64,000 bases of DNA from contig NZ_CP108088.1 in assembly GCF_036192275.1 (NCBI RefSeq), positions 2,667,501-2,731,500 of the forward strand, written 5' to 3'. Origin of the DNA: Streptomyces sp. NBC_00250. GTDB lineage: Bacteria > Actinomycetota > Actinomycetes > Streptomycetales > Streptomycetaceae. Shown here one piece after another: positions 19,066 through 28,659 of this stretch (positions are counted from its first letter, which is position 1; each line of letters starts with the position of its first letter). Made by a program: the position numbers and the translations under genes. The notes beneath the pieces were generated by a model that was not told the DNA's origin, did no database searches, and saw only the letters and a list, made by a program, of their open reading frames with translations.

Positions 19066-20619
19066 CTAGGAACCCTGCGGCTGACGCGCGCTGTTGGCGT
19101 CGAGCCGGGGACCCTTCGAAAGGAACTCGGACCATTCGATGGGGATCCGGGCCGGCACGACCTTCTCGTAGCCGAGACGCTTCTGGGCGTCGCTGGGTTC
19201 CGGGCGTCCGTCGGCCGACTTCTCCTTGTCCCCGGTGCCGATCTCGGAACGGGCGGAGTCACTGTCGCCGTTGGCCTGGACCGCGTAGCGGAGGCCCGTG
19301 TCGGTGACGAGGAACAGCGAGCCGTCGGGCGTCTTCTGCTTGCCCTGGATCTGGGTGTAGAGCAGACCGGTGCCGGGCGTGACGTACGTGCTGCTGCCGC
19401 CCGCGGTGATGTCGGCCGGGTATTTGGTGCCCGACCAGGTCATGAGGGTCGTCTGCCCCCGCTCGCCGACGCCGGTGAGGACGCTGCAGACGGTGTCGCG
19501 GGCGTCCACTCCGGAGACGGAGTTGACGACCTGGGTCGTCTTCTTCTTCGGCCACTTCACCCCGCCGTGGAAGACGGTCGGGTCAGGGACGAAGGAAGAG
19601 GCGTCGGCGGGCGTGGCCTTGCCGTCCATGTCGAGCGAGCGGGTCTGCGGGGCGTTGATGAGCAGCCAGGCGGTGAACGGCGTGACCGGCTGCACCTTGC
19701 CGGGGAGCACGACGTAGTTCTGGGGCCCGGAGCCGGTCGCCGCGAGGAGGACGTTGCCGATCCGGCTCTCGGTCTCGGTCAGGGTGGCGCCGGGGATCTG
19801 GGTGGTGCGGCCGACATCGCCGCTCGCGATGCGCGGGAAGTCGATCTCGTCGCCGGTGTTCAGCGTGGCGAGCCAGTCGTCGGTGACCGGCTGCGGCTCC
19901 CTGCCGAGGCCGACGAGCGCGGTGAGCAGTCCGGTGGAGTCGGCCTTCACCGGGTACTTGGTGCCGGTGTGGTCGACGAGGAACTGGGCCGCGCCCTTCT
20001 GCCCCTTGACGTACAGGATCTCCCCGTCGTCGAGCCGGTTGTCGTCCTCGGTGAGCTTCAGGTCCCGCTCGGCGAAGACGAAGGTCGCCTTCTGGACGCT
20101 GGCGCCCGCGCCGCCACCGGGCTGCTCGCAGACCGCCCAGCGCTTGGACTTCCCCGCCTCGTCCGCGGTGGGCAGCCGGTCGGGGGCGTACGGGATGCCG
20201 AGGATCGGGCCGCGCGGGGGCGTGCCCTTGTCCAGCTCCGTGTCGGAGACCTGAACGACCTGGAACTGGTCGGGGTTGAGGAGGAGCCGCGCGGAGGCGA
20301 GGTTGAGGACCGGGTGGAGCAGCGTCTTCGCGTCCTTGCCCTTGCCGGTCTGCAGGACCACGTACCGGGTGGTCGACTGCTTGCCGACGATGACCCGGGT
20401 GCCGGGCATGTCCCAGTTCTTGGGGGCCTGCGGCTTGAACATGCCCCAGGCGCCGAAGCCCGCGACGACCAGCGCGGCGACGATCATCCCGGGAAGGATC
20501 GCGCGCAGCGGCTTCGGTGCCCCCTCCTCCGTGCCGGAGGGCGAGGGTTGGAGGAATGCCGCCACCGTGCGCTTCTTCGCAAAGGTGTACGCGTTGAGCT
20601 CATCCCGCCGCGATGCCAT
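19066..20619 (-). CDS. eccB: Type VII secretion protein EccB
   Basis: 517 residues: a conserved cytoplasmic N-terminus (MASRRDELNAYTFAKKRTVAA), one membrane helix (about 41-62) and a large extracytoplasmic domain rich in the propeller-like repeats of EccB. It is a core structural component of the ESX complex. Directly upstream of mycP in the same transcript and divergent from eccE. Confidence 0.93.
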   Translation of the reverse strand: MASRRDELNAYTFAKKRTVAAFLQPSPSGTEEGAPKPLRAILPGMIVAALVVAGFGAWGMFKPQAPKNWDMPGTRVIVGKQSTTRYVVLQTGKGKDAKTLLHPVLNLASARLLLNPDQFQVVQVSDTELDKGTPPRGPILGIPYAPDRLPTADEAGKSKRWAVCEQPGGGAGASVQKATFVFAERDLKLTEDDNRLDDGEILYVKGQKGAAQFLVDHTGTKYPVKADSTGLLTALVGLGREPQPVTDDWLATLNTGDEIDFPRIASGDVGRTTQIPGATLTETESRIGNVLLAATGSGPQNYVVLPGKVQPVTPFTAWLLINAPQTRSLDMDGKATPADASSFVPDPTVFHGGVKWPKKKTTQVVNSVSGVDARDTVCSVLTGVGERGQTTLMTWSGTKYPADITAGGSSTYVTPGTGLLYTQIQGKQKTPDGSLFLVTDTGLRYAVQANGDSDSARSEIGTGDKEKSADGRPEPSDAQKRLGYEKVVPARIPIEWSEFLSKGPRLDANSARQPQGS

Positions 20620-20738
20620 GAGTCCCCATTCTCGTCAGGCGCGATCTTCGCGCGGGAGCCAGGGAGGTGACACCCTGGCCCCGGCCGTCGGACCGGCCCC
20701 CTACTATGCCTGCTGTCCCGTGGGGTTCGTGGGGCGGG

Positions 20739-20745
20739 TAGGGTG
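20739..20745 (+). promoter_or_regulatory. Candidate -10 region of eccE
   Basis: TAGGGTG lies 64 bases before the eccE start within the 189-bp eccB/eccE gap. The motif recurs before the EspI-like gene (23095-23101) and, on the minus strand, before eccD (12249-12243). No clear -35 box is seen. Confidence 0.4.
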
Positions 20746-20808
20746 ATCCGGCCGCCAAAGCCCTGGCGGGCCAGGGTGATCGGGATGAATTGAGGGGGAT
20801 TCTCCATC

Positions 20809-22110
20809 ATGGCTTCCGCGACGCGGACGCGGCCCGCCGCGGCCACCACTTCAGAACCCCCGTCCACGGGACCTGTTTCCTCGGTCTCGCCGAGGCTCCA
20901 GGCGCGCCCGGGACACTTCGGTTCGTTTCAACTGCAACAGCTCGTACTGGTCGAGGTGGCGGCGGCGCTGCTCCTTGTCGCCTGGGTCGTCGAGCCGGTG
21001 CTGCTCGCGCCCGCCGGCGTCGTCGCCGTCGTGCTCGTCCTGCTCGCGGTCGTCCGCCGGCACCGCCGTTCACTGCCCGAGTGGCTCGGTACGTTCTTCG
21101 CGCTGCGGGCCCGTAGCCGCAGGGCGTCCTCGTTCACGGTGCCGGAGGGCACCGAGCCGGGACTCGCTCCGGTCGTGGAGTGCGACCCGGCGCTGCGGAC
21201 CTACGCGTACAGCGACCGTGACCGGCGTCCGGTCGGCATGATCGGCGACGGCACCTTCCTGACGGCTGTGCTGCGGGTCGAGTCGGACGGCACGGCGCTG
21301 CGCCCGGACCGCGGCGCGCGGCCGCTGCCCGTCGGGATCGTCCGTGACGTGCTGAGCGTGGACGGCATCCGTCTGGAGTCGGCGCAGATCGTGCAGCACA
21401 CGCAGCCCGCTCCCGCGCCGCACCTGCCCGCGCAGTCGATGGCGGCCCGCAACTACGGGCCGCTCCAGGCGCAGACGGGTTCGCCCGCCGTGCGGATCAC
21501 CTGGATCGCGCTCAAACTCGACCCCGAACTCTGCCCGGAGGCGGTCGCCGCGCGCGGCGGCGGTCTCGCGGGCGCGCAGAAGTGCGTGGTGCGCGCGGCG
21601 GACCAGCTGGCCAGCCGGCTCGCGGGCGCCGGGTTCAGCGCGAGCGTGCTGACGGAGCAGGAGCTCACCTCGGCGCTCGCCACCTCGACCTGCGCCAGCC
21701 CGATGGCGATAGCGCAGGCCGGCCGGGGACAGACGCAGGGGCGTCGGACCCAGGAGACCGCGCGGACCTGGCGGGTGGACGACCGGCGGCACACGACGTA
21801 CTGGGTGGGGCGCTGGCCCCAGCTCGGCGGCCAGGGCGGCGCGGGGGCCTCGATGCCGCAGCTGGTGGCCCTGCTGACCTCGCTGCCCGCGCTCGCGACG
21901 ACGTTCAGCCTGACGCTGAGCGGCGGGGACCGGCAGGAGGTGACGGTGGCCGGGCATGTACGGATCACCGGGCGCAGCGACGAGGAACTGGTCGCTGCGC
22001 GGCACGAACTGGAGCGCGCGGCGCGCGGGGTGAGGACGGGACTCGTGCGACTCGACCGTGAACAGGTGCCCGGCATGCTCGCGACGCTTCCGCTGGGAGG
22101 TGCGCGCTGA
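20809..22110 (+). CDS. eccE: Type VII secretion protein EccE
   Basis: 433 residues with two close membrane helices near the N-terminus (about 44-85) followed by a large cytoplasmic domain ending DREQVPGMLATLPLGG. This arrangement and the neighbourhood identify EccE, the peripheral subunit of the ESX membrane complex. Its stop overlaps the next gene's ATG by one base (TGATG), implying coupling. EccE is poorly conserved, so the assignment leans partly on context. Confidence 0.85.
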   Translation: MASATRTRPAAATTSEPPSTGPVSSVSPRLQARPGHFGSFQLQQLVLVEVAAALLLVAWVVEPVLLAPAGVVAVVLVLLAVVRRHRRSLPEWLGTFFALRARSRRASSFTVPEGTEPGLAPVVECDPALRTYAYSDRDRRPVGMIGDGTFLTAVLRVESDGTALRPDRGARPLPVGIVRDVLSVDGIRLESAQIVQHTQPAPAPHLPAQSMAARNYGPLQAQTGSPAVRITWIALKLDPELCPEAVAARGGGLAGAQKCVVRAADQLASRLAGAGFSASVLTEQELTSALATSTCASPMAIAQAGRGQTQGRRTQETARTWRVDDRRHTTYWVGRWPQLGGQGGAGASMPQLVALLTSLPALATTFSLTLSGGDRQEVTVAGHVRITGRSDEELVAARHELERAARGVRTGLVRLDREQVPGMLATLPLGGAR

Positions 22111-22937
22111 TGTCCCACTCCGCTTCCTCTCCGTCCTTCGGTACGCCGGCTCGTTCCGGCGGTTCCGCCGGCTCCGGCAGGTCCGGCAGGTCCGCTTCCC
22201 GGGCGACGGGTTCCCGGGGGACGGGGCGCGCCACGAAGCCCCGGTTCGGTTTCGGGCTCGTCGGGCCGCGCCGCGACCGGCACGCCGTCCCCCTCGACCA
22301 ACTCGAGGCGCTGGCCCTGCCGGTCGGCGACGACGGCATGGTGATCGGCGTCGACGCCGAGAGCCGGCCGGCGGTGCTCGGCATCAACCGGCCCGTTCCG
22401 TACGACATCACGCTCATCGGCGGTCTGTGGACCGCGCAGGTGCTGGCCCTCCGGGCCGCCGCGACGGGTGCCCGGGTGGCGGTCGAGACCGGCCGCGCGC
22501 AGGCCTGGACGGCGCTGGCGCAGGCCGCCGGCGGCGGGCAGCCGTGCATCTCGCTGCACGACGTGGGTCGCGTGCCGCCGCAGGGCGCGTCCGCGGGCAG
22601 TCCGGTGGTCGTGGTCCGTGACTGCGGCATGCGGCCGCCGCGCGGCCGGGTCGTGTCGGCGCCCTGGCAGTCGGTGGTGACGCTGCTCCCGTACTTGAGT
22701 CCGGTCGCGCCCCGGCTCCTAGAGAAGTCGTCCCTCGTCGGCGTCCAGCGGGTGTCCCCCGACGAGGCCGCGCAGATCGGCCGCATCATGAGCCTGCCCC
22801 GCCATGAGTACGAGGCGCTGTCCACGCTCGCGGACGGAGTGACGCTGTGGTGTACGCCGAGCGACCGCCAGTTCGTCATGACGCAGGGGACCGACGCCGA
22901 GACCGGATTGTTGGGCGGCGCGCGCCGGATGGACTGA
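22110..22937 (+). CDS. Unrecognised ESX-locus protein
   Basis: 275 residues. A Ser/Gly/Arg-rich, probably disordered N-terminus (1-45) precedes an alpha/beta region (PYDITLIGGLWTAQVLALRA; PVVVVRDCGMRPPRGRV) resembling a Rossmann-type fold but without a nucleotide motif that I can name. No signal peptide or membrane helix is evident. It is translationally coupled to eccE and precedes the EspI-like ATPase gene, so a cytosolic accessory role in the ESX system is likely but unproven. Confidence 0.7.
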   Translation: MSHSASSPSFGTPARSGGSAGSGRSGRSASRATGSRGTGRATKPRFGFGLVGPRRDRHAVPLDQLEALALPVGDDGMVIGVDAESRPAVLGINRPVPYDITLIGGLWTAQVLALRAAATGARVAVETGRAQAWTALAQAAGGGQPCISLHDVGRVPPQGASAGSPVVVVRDCGMRPPRGRVVSAPWQSVVTLLPYLSPVAPRLLEKSSLVGVQRVSPDEAAQIGRIMSLPRHEYEALSTLADGVTLWCTPSDRQFVMTQGTDAETGLLGGARRMD

Positions 22938-23154
22938 ACGGCACGAAGTCGTTCAAGTACGTCCCTTTTTGCATCGTTTTGAACGGTCGGGGTTCTCACT
23001 CTGCGGCGCGGCCAGGTCACTTGGTGACCGAACCGGGTCACGGGGACGGGCGCGGAGGGGCCGTCGGGCCTGCCCGGGGGTTGCTCGCGCCGATTAGGGT
23101 GGAAGGGCCCCGCCCACAAAGGCACAAGGGTGCTCGACCACACCAGGAGGCAAA

Positions 23155-26100
23155 GTGAACGGCGATCGCGACGAGATCCGCGGGGGTTGGAGTCCGCCCG
23201 CCGACGATCAGTCCGACGCGGATCCCGCCGAGATGACGGGTGAGTTCACCATCGACTACACCCCGCCTGCCTGGTACACGCAGAACGCGTCGGGCGGTGC
23301 GGGGGCCGGCGGTGCCACTCCCCCGCCGCCGAGCGGAGCGCCGGTCCCCGTACCGGGGCTCCCGGCGGGCAGCGGCTTCGAGCCGAGCTGGAACGCGGGG
23401 GCTCCGCCGATGGGCGGGCCCCAGGGGGGTACCCCCGCGGCGGGTACTCCTGCTGTCGGCGGACCCGCCGTGGGTGCGCCTCCGGTCGACGGGTACGGGG
23501 TGGCTCCGGTGGCCGTACCTCCGGCTGTCGTACCTCCCGCCATGACGCCCCCGATCGTCACGCCTCCGGTCGTCACGCCCCCCGTCGCCGGGGAGCAGGT
23601 CGCCGCGGCCGGCGCTTCGGTGCCGGGCGCCTTCCCGCCGCCCGCCCCGCTGCCGGGCACGTCGGTGCCGGCGCACGCGCCCGCGCCCGAAGCGGCCGCG
23701 CCCGCGACGCCGTTCGGGGGCGGGAACGTCGAGAGCGGCGCGACCATGCGCTTCTCCCCCGCCTCGCTCCAGCGTGAGATCGCGGAGCGCACGGCGGAGG
23801 CCACGGCGACGCCCGAAGGCGGCGCCGCGGACGTGACGGACCCGGGCCAGGAACAGGTCGACGCCCCCGCACCGGCCGGGTCCGTCGTCGAGGAGCCGAC
23901 CGGGACCGCCGACGACAGCGCCGCCCAGCCCGCCGAGGGCGCGGACGGCAGCGCGTCCGCCGAGGTCGACGCGGCCGACGAGACCGGTTCCGGCGCCGCG
24001 GAGAGCACCGCTTCCGCGGGCGTTCCGGAAGTGCACGACGAGTCGGCGGCCGAGGAGGCCGCCGATGCCCTGGCCCGTGCGCACGCGGACGACTCCGGGG
24101 ATGCCGGAGCTGCCGGGGACGCCGTGACGGACTCCGCAGCGGTCACCGATGCGTCGGTCACCGATGCGCCGATCGCCGACCCGGCGGTGACCGACGCCGC
24201 ACCTGCGGACGCCTCCGGCGACTCCGTGGCCCCGGACGCCCTCCCCGCCGCTGCCGAAGCCCTGACGGAGCCCCTGGCTCCCGCCTCCTACCCGTCGGCC
24301 ACCGACCCCGCGCCGCAGGGCTTCGGTCCCGGTACGGCTCCCGGCCCCTTCCCGGGTGCCGCGCCCGCGCCCGGGCAGCCCTTCCCGGCCGCCGGTCCGC
24401 AGGCCGGTGCCGGGTTGCCCCCGCTGCCGCCGTCCTTCCAGCCGGCCGCTCCCGGGCCCGCCCAGCAGTGGCCCGCGCAGCCGGGCCCGGGCGCCCAGCC
24501 GGTTCCCCAGGCCGCGCCGTTGCCGCCCGCCGCCGCCTGGCCGGCCCCCGCGACCCCCGAGGCCACCGGCCCCGTACCGCCGCAGGCCCAGCCGCAGCCC
24601 CAGACGCCCGGAGCGTACGGCTACCCGCACGCCCAGCAGGCGCAGCCCGGCCAGCCGCAGCCCCCGCAGGCCGGCGCCTACGGCTACCCGCAGGCGCCCC
24701 AGGCCCCGGAGCCCCAGGCCCAGCCGCAGGCCCCCGCCCCGCAGGACGGCTACGGCTTCCCGCAGCCCGGGACGCCGCCGCAGCAGGCCGGTTACGGCTA
24801 CCCGCTGGGGGCACCTCCCGGGCCGCAGGGCCCAGGGGGACAGCCCGGCGCTCCCGGTGGCGTACCGCCGCAGGCCCAGGGCGGTTACGGCTATCCGCAC
24901 CCCGCCGCCGTACCCCCGCAGGCCCAGGCCCCCCAGGCTCCCCAGGCCCCCCAGTACCCGCACGACGGGCAGCCCGTCGATCCGCGGACCGGGGCCGCCT
25001 GGCCCTCGCCCGTGACGCACGATCAGCGGGAGCGGTCCGTGCCGGGCGCCCCGCTCGGGTACAACGCGGCGGTCGAGCTGTCCTCCGACCGCCTCCTGCG
25101 GAACAACAAGCAGAAGCCCAAGTCCAGCCGGACGCCCGGTGGCGCCGCCGCCCGCTTCAAGCTCGGCGGGAAGAAGGAGGAGGCGGAGCGTCAGCGCAAG
25201 CTGGAGCTGATCCGGACCCCCGTCCTCTCCTGCTACCGGATCGCGGTCATCTCGCTCAAGGGCGGTGTCGGCAAGACCACGACGACCACCGCGCTGGGCG
25301 CGACCCTGGCGACCGAGCGGCAGGACAAGATCCTGGCGATCGACGCCAACCCGGACGCCGGCACCCTGGGCCGCCGGGTGCGGCGCGAGACCGGGGCGAC
25401 CATCCGTGACCTGGTGCAGGCGATCCCGTACCTGAACTCGTACATGGACATCCGCCGGTTCACCTCGCAGGCGCCGTCCGGTCTGGAGATCCTCGCCAAC
25501 GACGTGGACCCGGCCGTCTCGACGACCTTCAACGACGAGGACTACCGGCGGGCGATCGACGTCCTGGGCAAGCAGTACCCGATCATCCTCACGGACTCGG
25601 GCACGGGTCTGCTGTACAGCGCCATGCGCGGGGTGCTCGACCTCGCCGACCAGCTGATCATCATCTCCACGCCCTCCGTGGACGGCGCGTCCAGCGCCTC
25701 GACGACACTGGACTGGCTCTCCGCGCACGGTTACGCGGACCTGGTGCAGCGCTCGATCACGGTCATCTCCGGGGTCCGCGAGACCGGAAAGATGATCAAG
25801 GTCGAGGACATCGTGCAGCACTTCCAGACCCGCTGCCGCGGTGTCGTGGTCGTGCCCTTCGACGAGCACCTGTCGGCCGGCGCCGAGGTGGACCTCGACA
25901 TGATGCGGCCGAAGACCCGGGAGGCGTACTTCCACCTCTCTGCGATGGTCGCCGAGGACTTCGTGCGGGCGCAGCAGGCGCAGGGCCTCTGGACCGGCGA
26001 CGGCCAGGGCGCGATGCCGCCGCACATGGCCCCGCCGATGCCGGGCCACCAGATGCCCGGACAGCCGATGCCCGGTCAGCAGGCGCCGGGGCAGCCGATG

Positions 26101-26628
26101 CCCGGACAGCCGCTGCCGGGGCAGTTCGCGCCCGGTCAGCCCGTGCCGGGACAGCCGTACGGGGCCCAGCCGATGCCCGGTCAGCAGGCGCCCGGCCAGC
26201 CCGTCCCGGGGCAGCCGTACCCGCCGCAGCAGCCGTACGGACAGCAGCCGGCGCCGGGGCAGCCGTACGGCGCGCAGCCCGCGCCCGGACAGCCGTACGG
26301 GTCGCAGCCCATGCCCGGACAGCCGATGCCGGGCCAGCCCTTGCCGGGGCAGCCGATGCCCGGCCAGCCCGCCCCGGGTCAGCCGTACGGAGCACAGCCC
26401 GCGCCCGGACAGCCGTACGGCGCGCCTCCCGGTCAGCCCGGCATGCCCCAGGGCTGGCAGCAGCCGCAGCCCGGCCAGCCGCTGCCTCCGCAGGCCGACC
26501 CGCAGGATCACGGTCAGGGGCAGCCGCAGGGACAGGGTCAGGGCCATGACCAGGGACAGGGGCAGGTCCCGCCGCCGAACTGGCATCAGCAGCAGCCTCC
26601 GCAGGCTCCGCCAGCCCCTCAGCAGTAA
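23155..26628 (+). CDS. EspI-like proline-rich ParA/MinD-type ATPase of the ESX locus
   Basis: 1157 residues in four parts: an acidic start ([21 protein letters not shown]), about 600 residues of Ala/Pro/Gln-rich low complexity, a SIMIBI ATPase domain with deviant Walker A KGGVGKT (702-708) and a switch-region TDSGTG, then a C-terminal run of P-G-Q repeats (about 960-1090). ESX loci of mycobacteria encode EspI/EspG-associated proteins with a proline-rich N-terminus and ParA-like ATPase; EspI links ATP level to secretion. Start GTG behind AGGAGG. It closes the ESX locus and is followed by a strong terminator. The repeated tail is unusual and may be prone to length change. Confidence 0.8.
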   Translation: MNGDRDEIRGGWSPPADDQSDADPAEMTGEFTIDYTPPAWYTQNASGGAGAGGATPPPPSGAPVPVPGLPAGSGFEPSWNAGAPPMGGPQGGTPAAGTPAVGGPAVGAPPVDGYGVAPVAVPPAVVPPAMTPPIVTPPVVTPPVAGEQVAAAGASVPGAFPPPAPLPGTSVPAHAPAPEAAAPATPFGGGNVESGATMRFSPASLQREIAERTAEATATPEGGAADVTDPGQEQVDAPAPAGSVVEEPTGTADDSAAQPAEGADGSASAEVDAADETGSGAAESTASAGVPEVHDESAAEEAADALARAHADDSGDAGAAGDAVTDSAAVTDASVTDAPIADPAVTDAAPADASGDSVAPDALPAAAEALTEPLAPASYPSATDPAPQGFGPGTAPGPFPGAAPAPGQPFPAAGPQAGAGLPPLPPSFQPAAPGPAQQWPAQPGPGAQPVPQAAPLPPAAAWPAPATPEATGPVPPQAQPQPQTPGAYGYPHAQQAQPGQPQPPQAGAYGYPQAPQAPEPQAQPQAPAPQDGYGFPQPGTPPQQAGYGYPLGAPPGPQGPGGQPGAPGGVPPQAQGGYGYPHPAAVPPQAQAPQAPQAPQYPHDGQPVDPRTGAAWPSPVTHDQRERSVPGAPLGYNAAVELSSDRLLRNNKQKPKSSRTPGGAAARFKLGGKKEEAERQRKLELIRTPVLSCYRIAVISLKGGVGKTTTTTALGATLATERQDKILAIDANPDAGTLGRRVRRETGATIRDLVQAIPYLNSYMDIRRFTSQAPSGLEILANDVDPAVSTTFNDEDYRRAIDVLGKQYPIILTDSGTGLLYSAMRGVLDLADQLIIISTPSVDGASSASTTLDWLSAHGYADLVQRSITVISGVRETGKMIKVEDIVQHFQTRCRGVVVVPFDEHLSAGAEVDLDMMRPKTREAYFHLSAMVAEDFVRAQQAQGLWTGDGQGAMPPHMAPPMPGHQMPGQPMPGQQAPGQPMPGQPLPGQFAPGQPVPGQPYGAQPMPGQQAPGQPVPGQPYPPQQPYGQQPAPGQPYGAQPAPGQPYGSQPMPGQPMPGQPLPGQPMPGQPAPGQPYGAQPAPGQPYGAPPGQPGMPQGWQQPQPGQPLPPQADPQDHGQGQPQGQGQGHDQGQGQVPPPNWHQQQPPQAPPAPQQ
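26030..26450 (+). repeat. In-frame (M/L/A)PGQP(M/Y) coding repeats
   Basis: More than 20 degenerate copies of a 12-18-nt unit centred on CCGGGxCAGCC encode alternating [11 protein letters not shown] and PGQQA segments at the C-terminus of the EspI-like protein. They are in frame and without spacers, so this is a protein repeat, not a CRISPR. Confidence 0.85.
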
Positions 26629-26650
26629 GGCGTCACAGGAGTAGACCAAT

Positions 26651-26684
26651 GAGGCCCCGTACCGGTTCACCGGTACGGGGCCTC
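26651..26684 (+). terminator. Terminator closing the ESX locus
   Basis: Perfect 15-bp stem (26651-26665/26670-26684, GAGGCCCCGTACCGG) with TTCA loop, followed by TT, 22 bases past the stop. Confidence 0.85.
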
Positions 26685-26722
26685 TTGGCATTCCCGCAGC
26701 CCACAAGGGGTTTGAGGGATCG

Positions 26723-26750
26723 TTGACGACGGCAGACCACCGCTGATAAA
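26723..26750 (+). promoter_or_regulatory. Promoter candidate for the peptide ABC operon
   Basis: TTGACG (26723-26728), 16-nt spacer, GATAAA (26745-26750), 64 bases before the binding-protein start. Best promoter match in the gap between the ESX terminator and the operon. Confidence 0.5.
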
Positions 26751-26814
26751 CCTTCGCTTCACTCACCGTCAGCCCAAGATCCACGACAGATCCCCCGACG
26801 CGAGGTCACGTCCC

Positions 26815-28656
26815 ATGGTCATGGTCACGAAGGTTCCGCCCCGTTCCGCCCCCGCTCACAGAGCCCTCCGTCTGCTGCTCGCCTCCGGTGTCACCGCCGT
26901 TTCGCTCGTGGCCGTCCCCGGTACCGCCGTCGCGGAGGACGACAAGTCCGCGGGGAACACGCTCACCGTCGCCGTCTCGCAGAGCATCGACTCGCTGAGC
27001 CCGTTCCTCGCCCAGAAGCTCACCTCGACCAGCATCCACCGGCTGGCCTACGAGTACCTCACCAACTACGACGCCAAGGACGCCCGCACGATCCCGGGCC
27101 TGGCGACCGCGTGGACCCCCTCGGCGGACAAGCTGACGTGGACGTACACGATCCGCGAGGACTCGAAGTGGTCCGACGGGAAGCCGGCCACCGCCGAGGA
27201 CGCGGCCTGGACCTTCAACAAGATGATGACCGACCCGAACGCCGCCACCGCCAACGGCAGCTTCACGGCCAACTTCGCGCAGGTCACCGCACCCGACCCG
27301 AAGACGCTCGTCATCCGGCTGAAGAAGCCGCAGGCGACGATGACCGCGCTCGACGTGCCGATCGTCCCGAAGCACGTCTGGGAGAAGGTCGGCGACTTCT
27401 CGAAGTTCAACAACGACAAGCAGTTCCCCATCGTCGGCAACGGGCCGTTCGTCATCACGGACTTCAAGGTCGACCAGTACATCAAGCTCAGGCCGAACAA
27501 GACGTTCTGGCGGGGCGCGCCGAAGTTCGACGAGCTGGTCTTCAAGTACTACAAGGACGGGGACGCCGCCGTAGCCGCGCTCCAGAAGGGCGAGGTGTCC
27601 TTCGTACCGAACCTGACGCCCGCCCAGGCCGCGGCGCTCAAGACGCAGAAGAACGTCAAGGTCAACGACGCCCCCGGGCGCCGCTTCTACGCCATCGCCA
27701 CCAACCCCGGCGCGAAGGCCCAGGACGGCAAGACCTTCGGCAACGGCCACAAGGCGCTGCTCGACCCGGAGGTGCGCAAGGCGCTCTTCCTCGCGGTCGA
27801 CCGCACCACCCTCGTCGACAAGGTCTTCCAGGGTCACGCGGTCGAGGGCGAGGGCTACATCCCGCCCCGCTTCGGCTCGTACTTCTGGAAGCCGGAGGGC
27901 GGACAGAAGCGCGCGTACGACCCCGTCGGGGCGGAGAAGGCCCTCGACGCGGCCGGCTACCGGAAGAACGCCGACGGCAAGCGGGTCGGCAAGGACGGCA
28001 AACCGCTGGAGTTCCGGATCCTCTGTCACGCCACCGACCCGAACGACAAGGCGGTCGGCAAGTACCTCCAGGAGTGGTGGGGCAAGCTGGGCATCGGTCT
28101 GAAGGTCGAATGCCTGGACAGCGTCTCGGATCCGTGGGTCAAGGGTGACTACGACCTCGCGTTCGACGGCTGGTCGGTCAACCCCGACCCGGACTACGTC
28201 CTGTCGATCCACACCTGCGGCACGCTCCCCGCGACGCCGAAGGACTCCGGGGCCACCGACAACTTCATCTGCGACCAGCAGTTCGACGGGCTCTACGCGC
28301 AGCAGGCGGTGGAGTACGACACCGCCAAGCGGGCGGATCTGGTCAAGCGGATGCAGTCCCGGCTGTACGACACGGGGTACATGAACATCATGGCCTACCC
28401 GAACGCCCTCGAGGCGTACCGCACGGACCAGATCAAGTCCATCACGACCATGCCCGAGGCCGCCGGAAACCTGTGGGGCCAGGACGGCTACTGGAGCTGG
28501 TGGTCGGCCGTGCCCACGGCCTCCGCGTCCGACAGCGACAGCTCCGGCTCCTCGACGAACATCTGGCTGATCCTCGGCCCCGCCGCGCTCGTCCTCGTCG
28601 CCGTGGGCGTCTGGACCGCCCGCCGCCGTCGCACCACCGCCGACGACCGCGAGTAG
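26815..28656 (+). CDS. Peptide ABC transporter substrate-binding protein, membrane-anchored
   Basis: 613 residues of the family 5 (DppA/OppA) binding-protein fold: EYLTNYDAKDARTIPGLATAW and TIREDSKWSDGKPATAED are typical. It has an N-terminal signal peptide (about 15-41, ending AVA-E) but no lipobox cysteine; instead the C-terminus has a Ser/Gly linker, a hydrophobic helix (about 580-600) and a basic tail, so it is probably tethered by that helix with the binding domain outside. First gene of a five-gene importer. Likely ligand is an oligopeptide, but nickel or other class-5 ligands cannot be excluded. Confidence 0.9.
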   Translation: MVMVTKVPPRSAPAHRALRLLLASGVTAVSLVAVPGTAVAEDDKSAGNTLTVAVSQSIDSLSPFLAQKLTSTSIHRLAYEYLTNYDAKDARTIPGLATAWTPSADKLTWTYTIREDSKWSDGKPATAEDAAWTFNKMMTDPNAATANGSFTANFAQVTAPDPKTLVIRLKKPQATMTALDVPIVPKHVWEKVGDFSKFNNDKQFPIVGNGPFVITDFKVDQYIKLRPNKTFWRGAPKFDELVFKYYKDGDAAVAALQKGEVSFVPNLTPAQAAALKTQKNVKVNDAPGRRFYAIATNPGAKAQDGKTFGNGHKALLDPEVRKALFLAVDRTTLVDKVFQGHAVEGEGYIPPRFGSYFWKPEGGQKRAYDPVGAEKALDAAGYRKNADGKRVGKDGKPLEFRILCHATDPNDKAVGKYLQEWWGKLGIGLKVECLDSVSDPWVKGDYDLAFDGWSVNPDPDYVLSIHTCGTLPATPKDSGATDNFICDQQFDGLYAQQAVEYDTAKRADLVKRMQSRLYDTGYMNIMAYPNALEAYRTDQIKSITTMPEAAGNLWGQDGYWSWWSAVPTASASDSDSSGSSTNIWLILGPAALVLVAVGVWTARRRRTTADDRE

Positions 28657-28659
28657 TCC

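Noticed and set aside
26030..26450. Possible CRISPR-like repeat array
   Set aside because: Repeats are in frame, degenerate, 12-18 nt and without unique spacers; they encode a PGQ protein repeat. No cas genes nearby.
10721..26628. ESX locus as recently acquired island
   Set aside because: Base composition matches its neighbours, and there are no integrase, attachment repeats or tRNA junctions; it appears to be ancestral Streptomyces content.
23038..26784. 1248-codon minus-strand open frame opposite the EspI-like gene
   Set aside because: Consists of Gly/Arg/Leu repeats that mirror the Pro/Gln repeats of the real gene.
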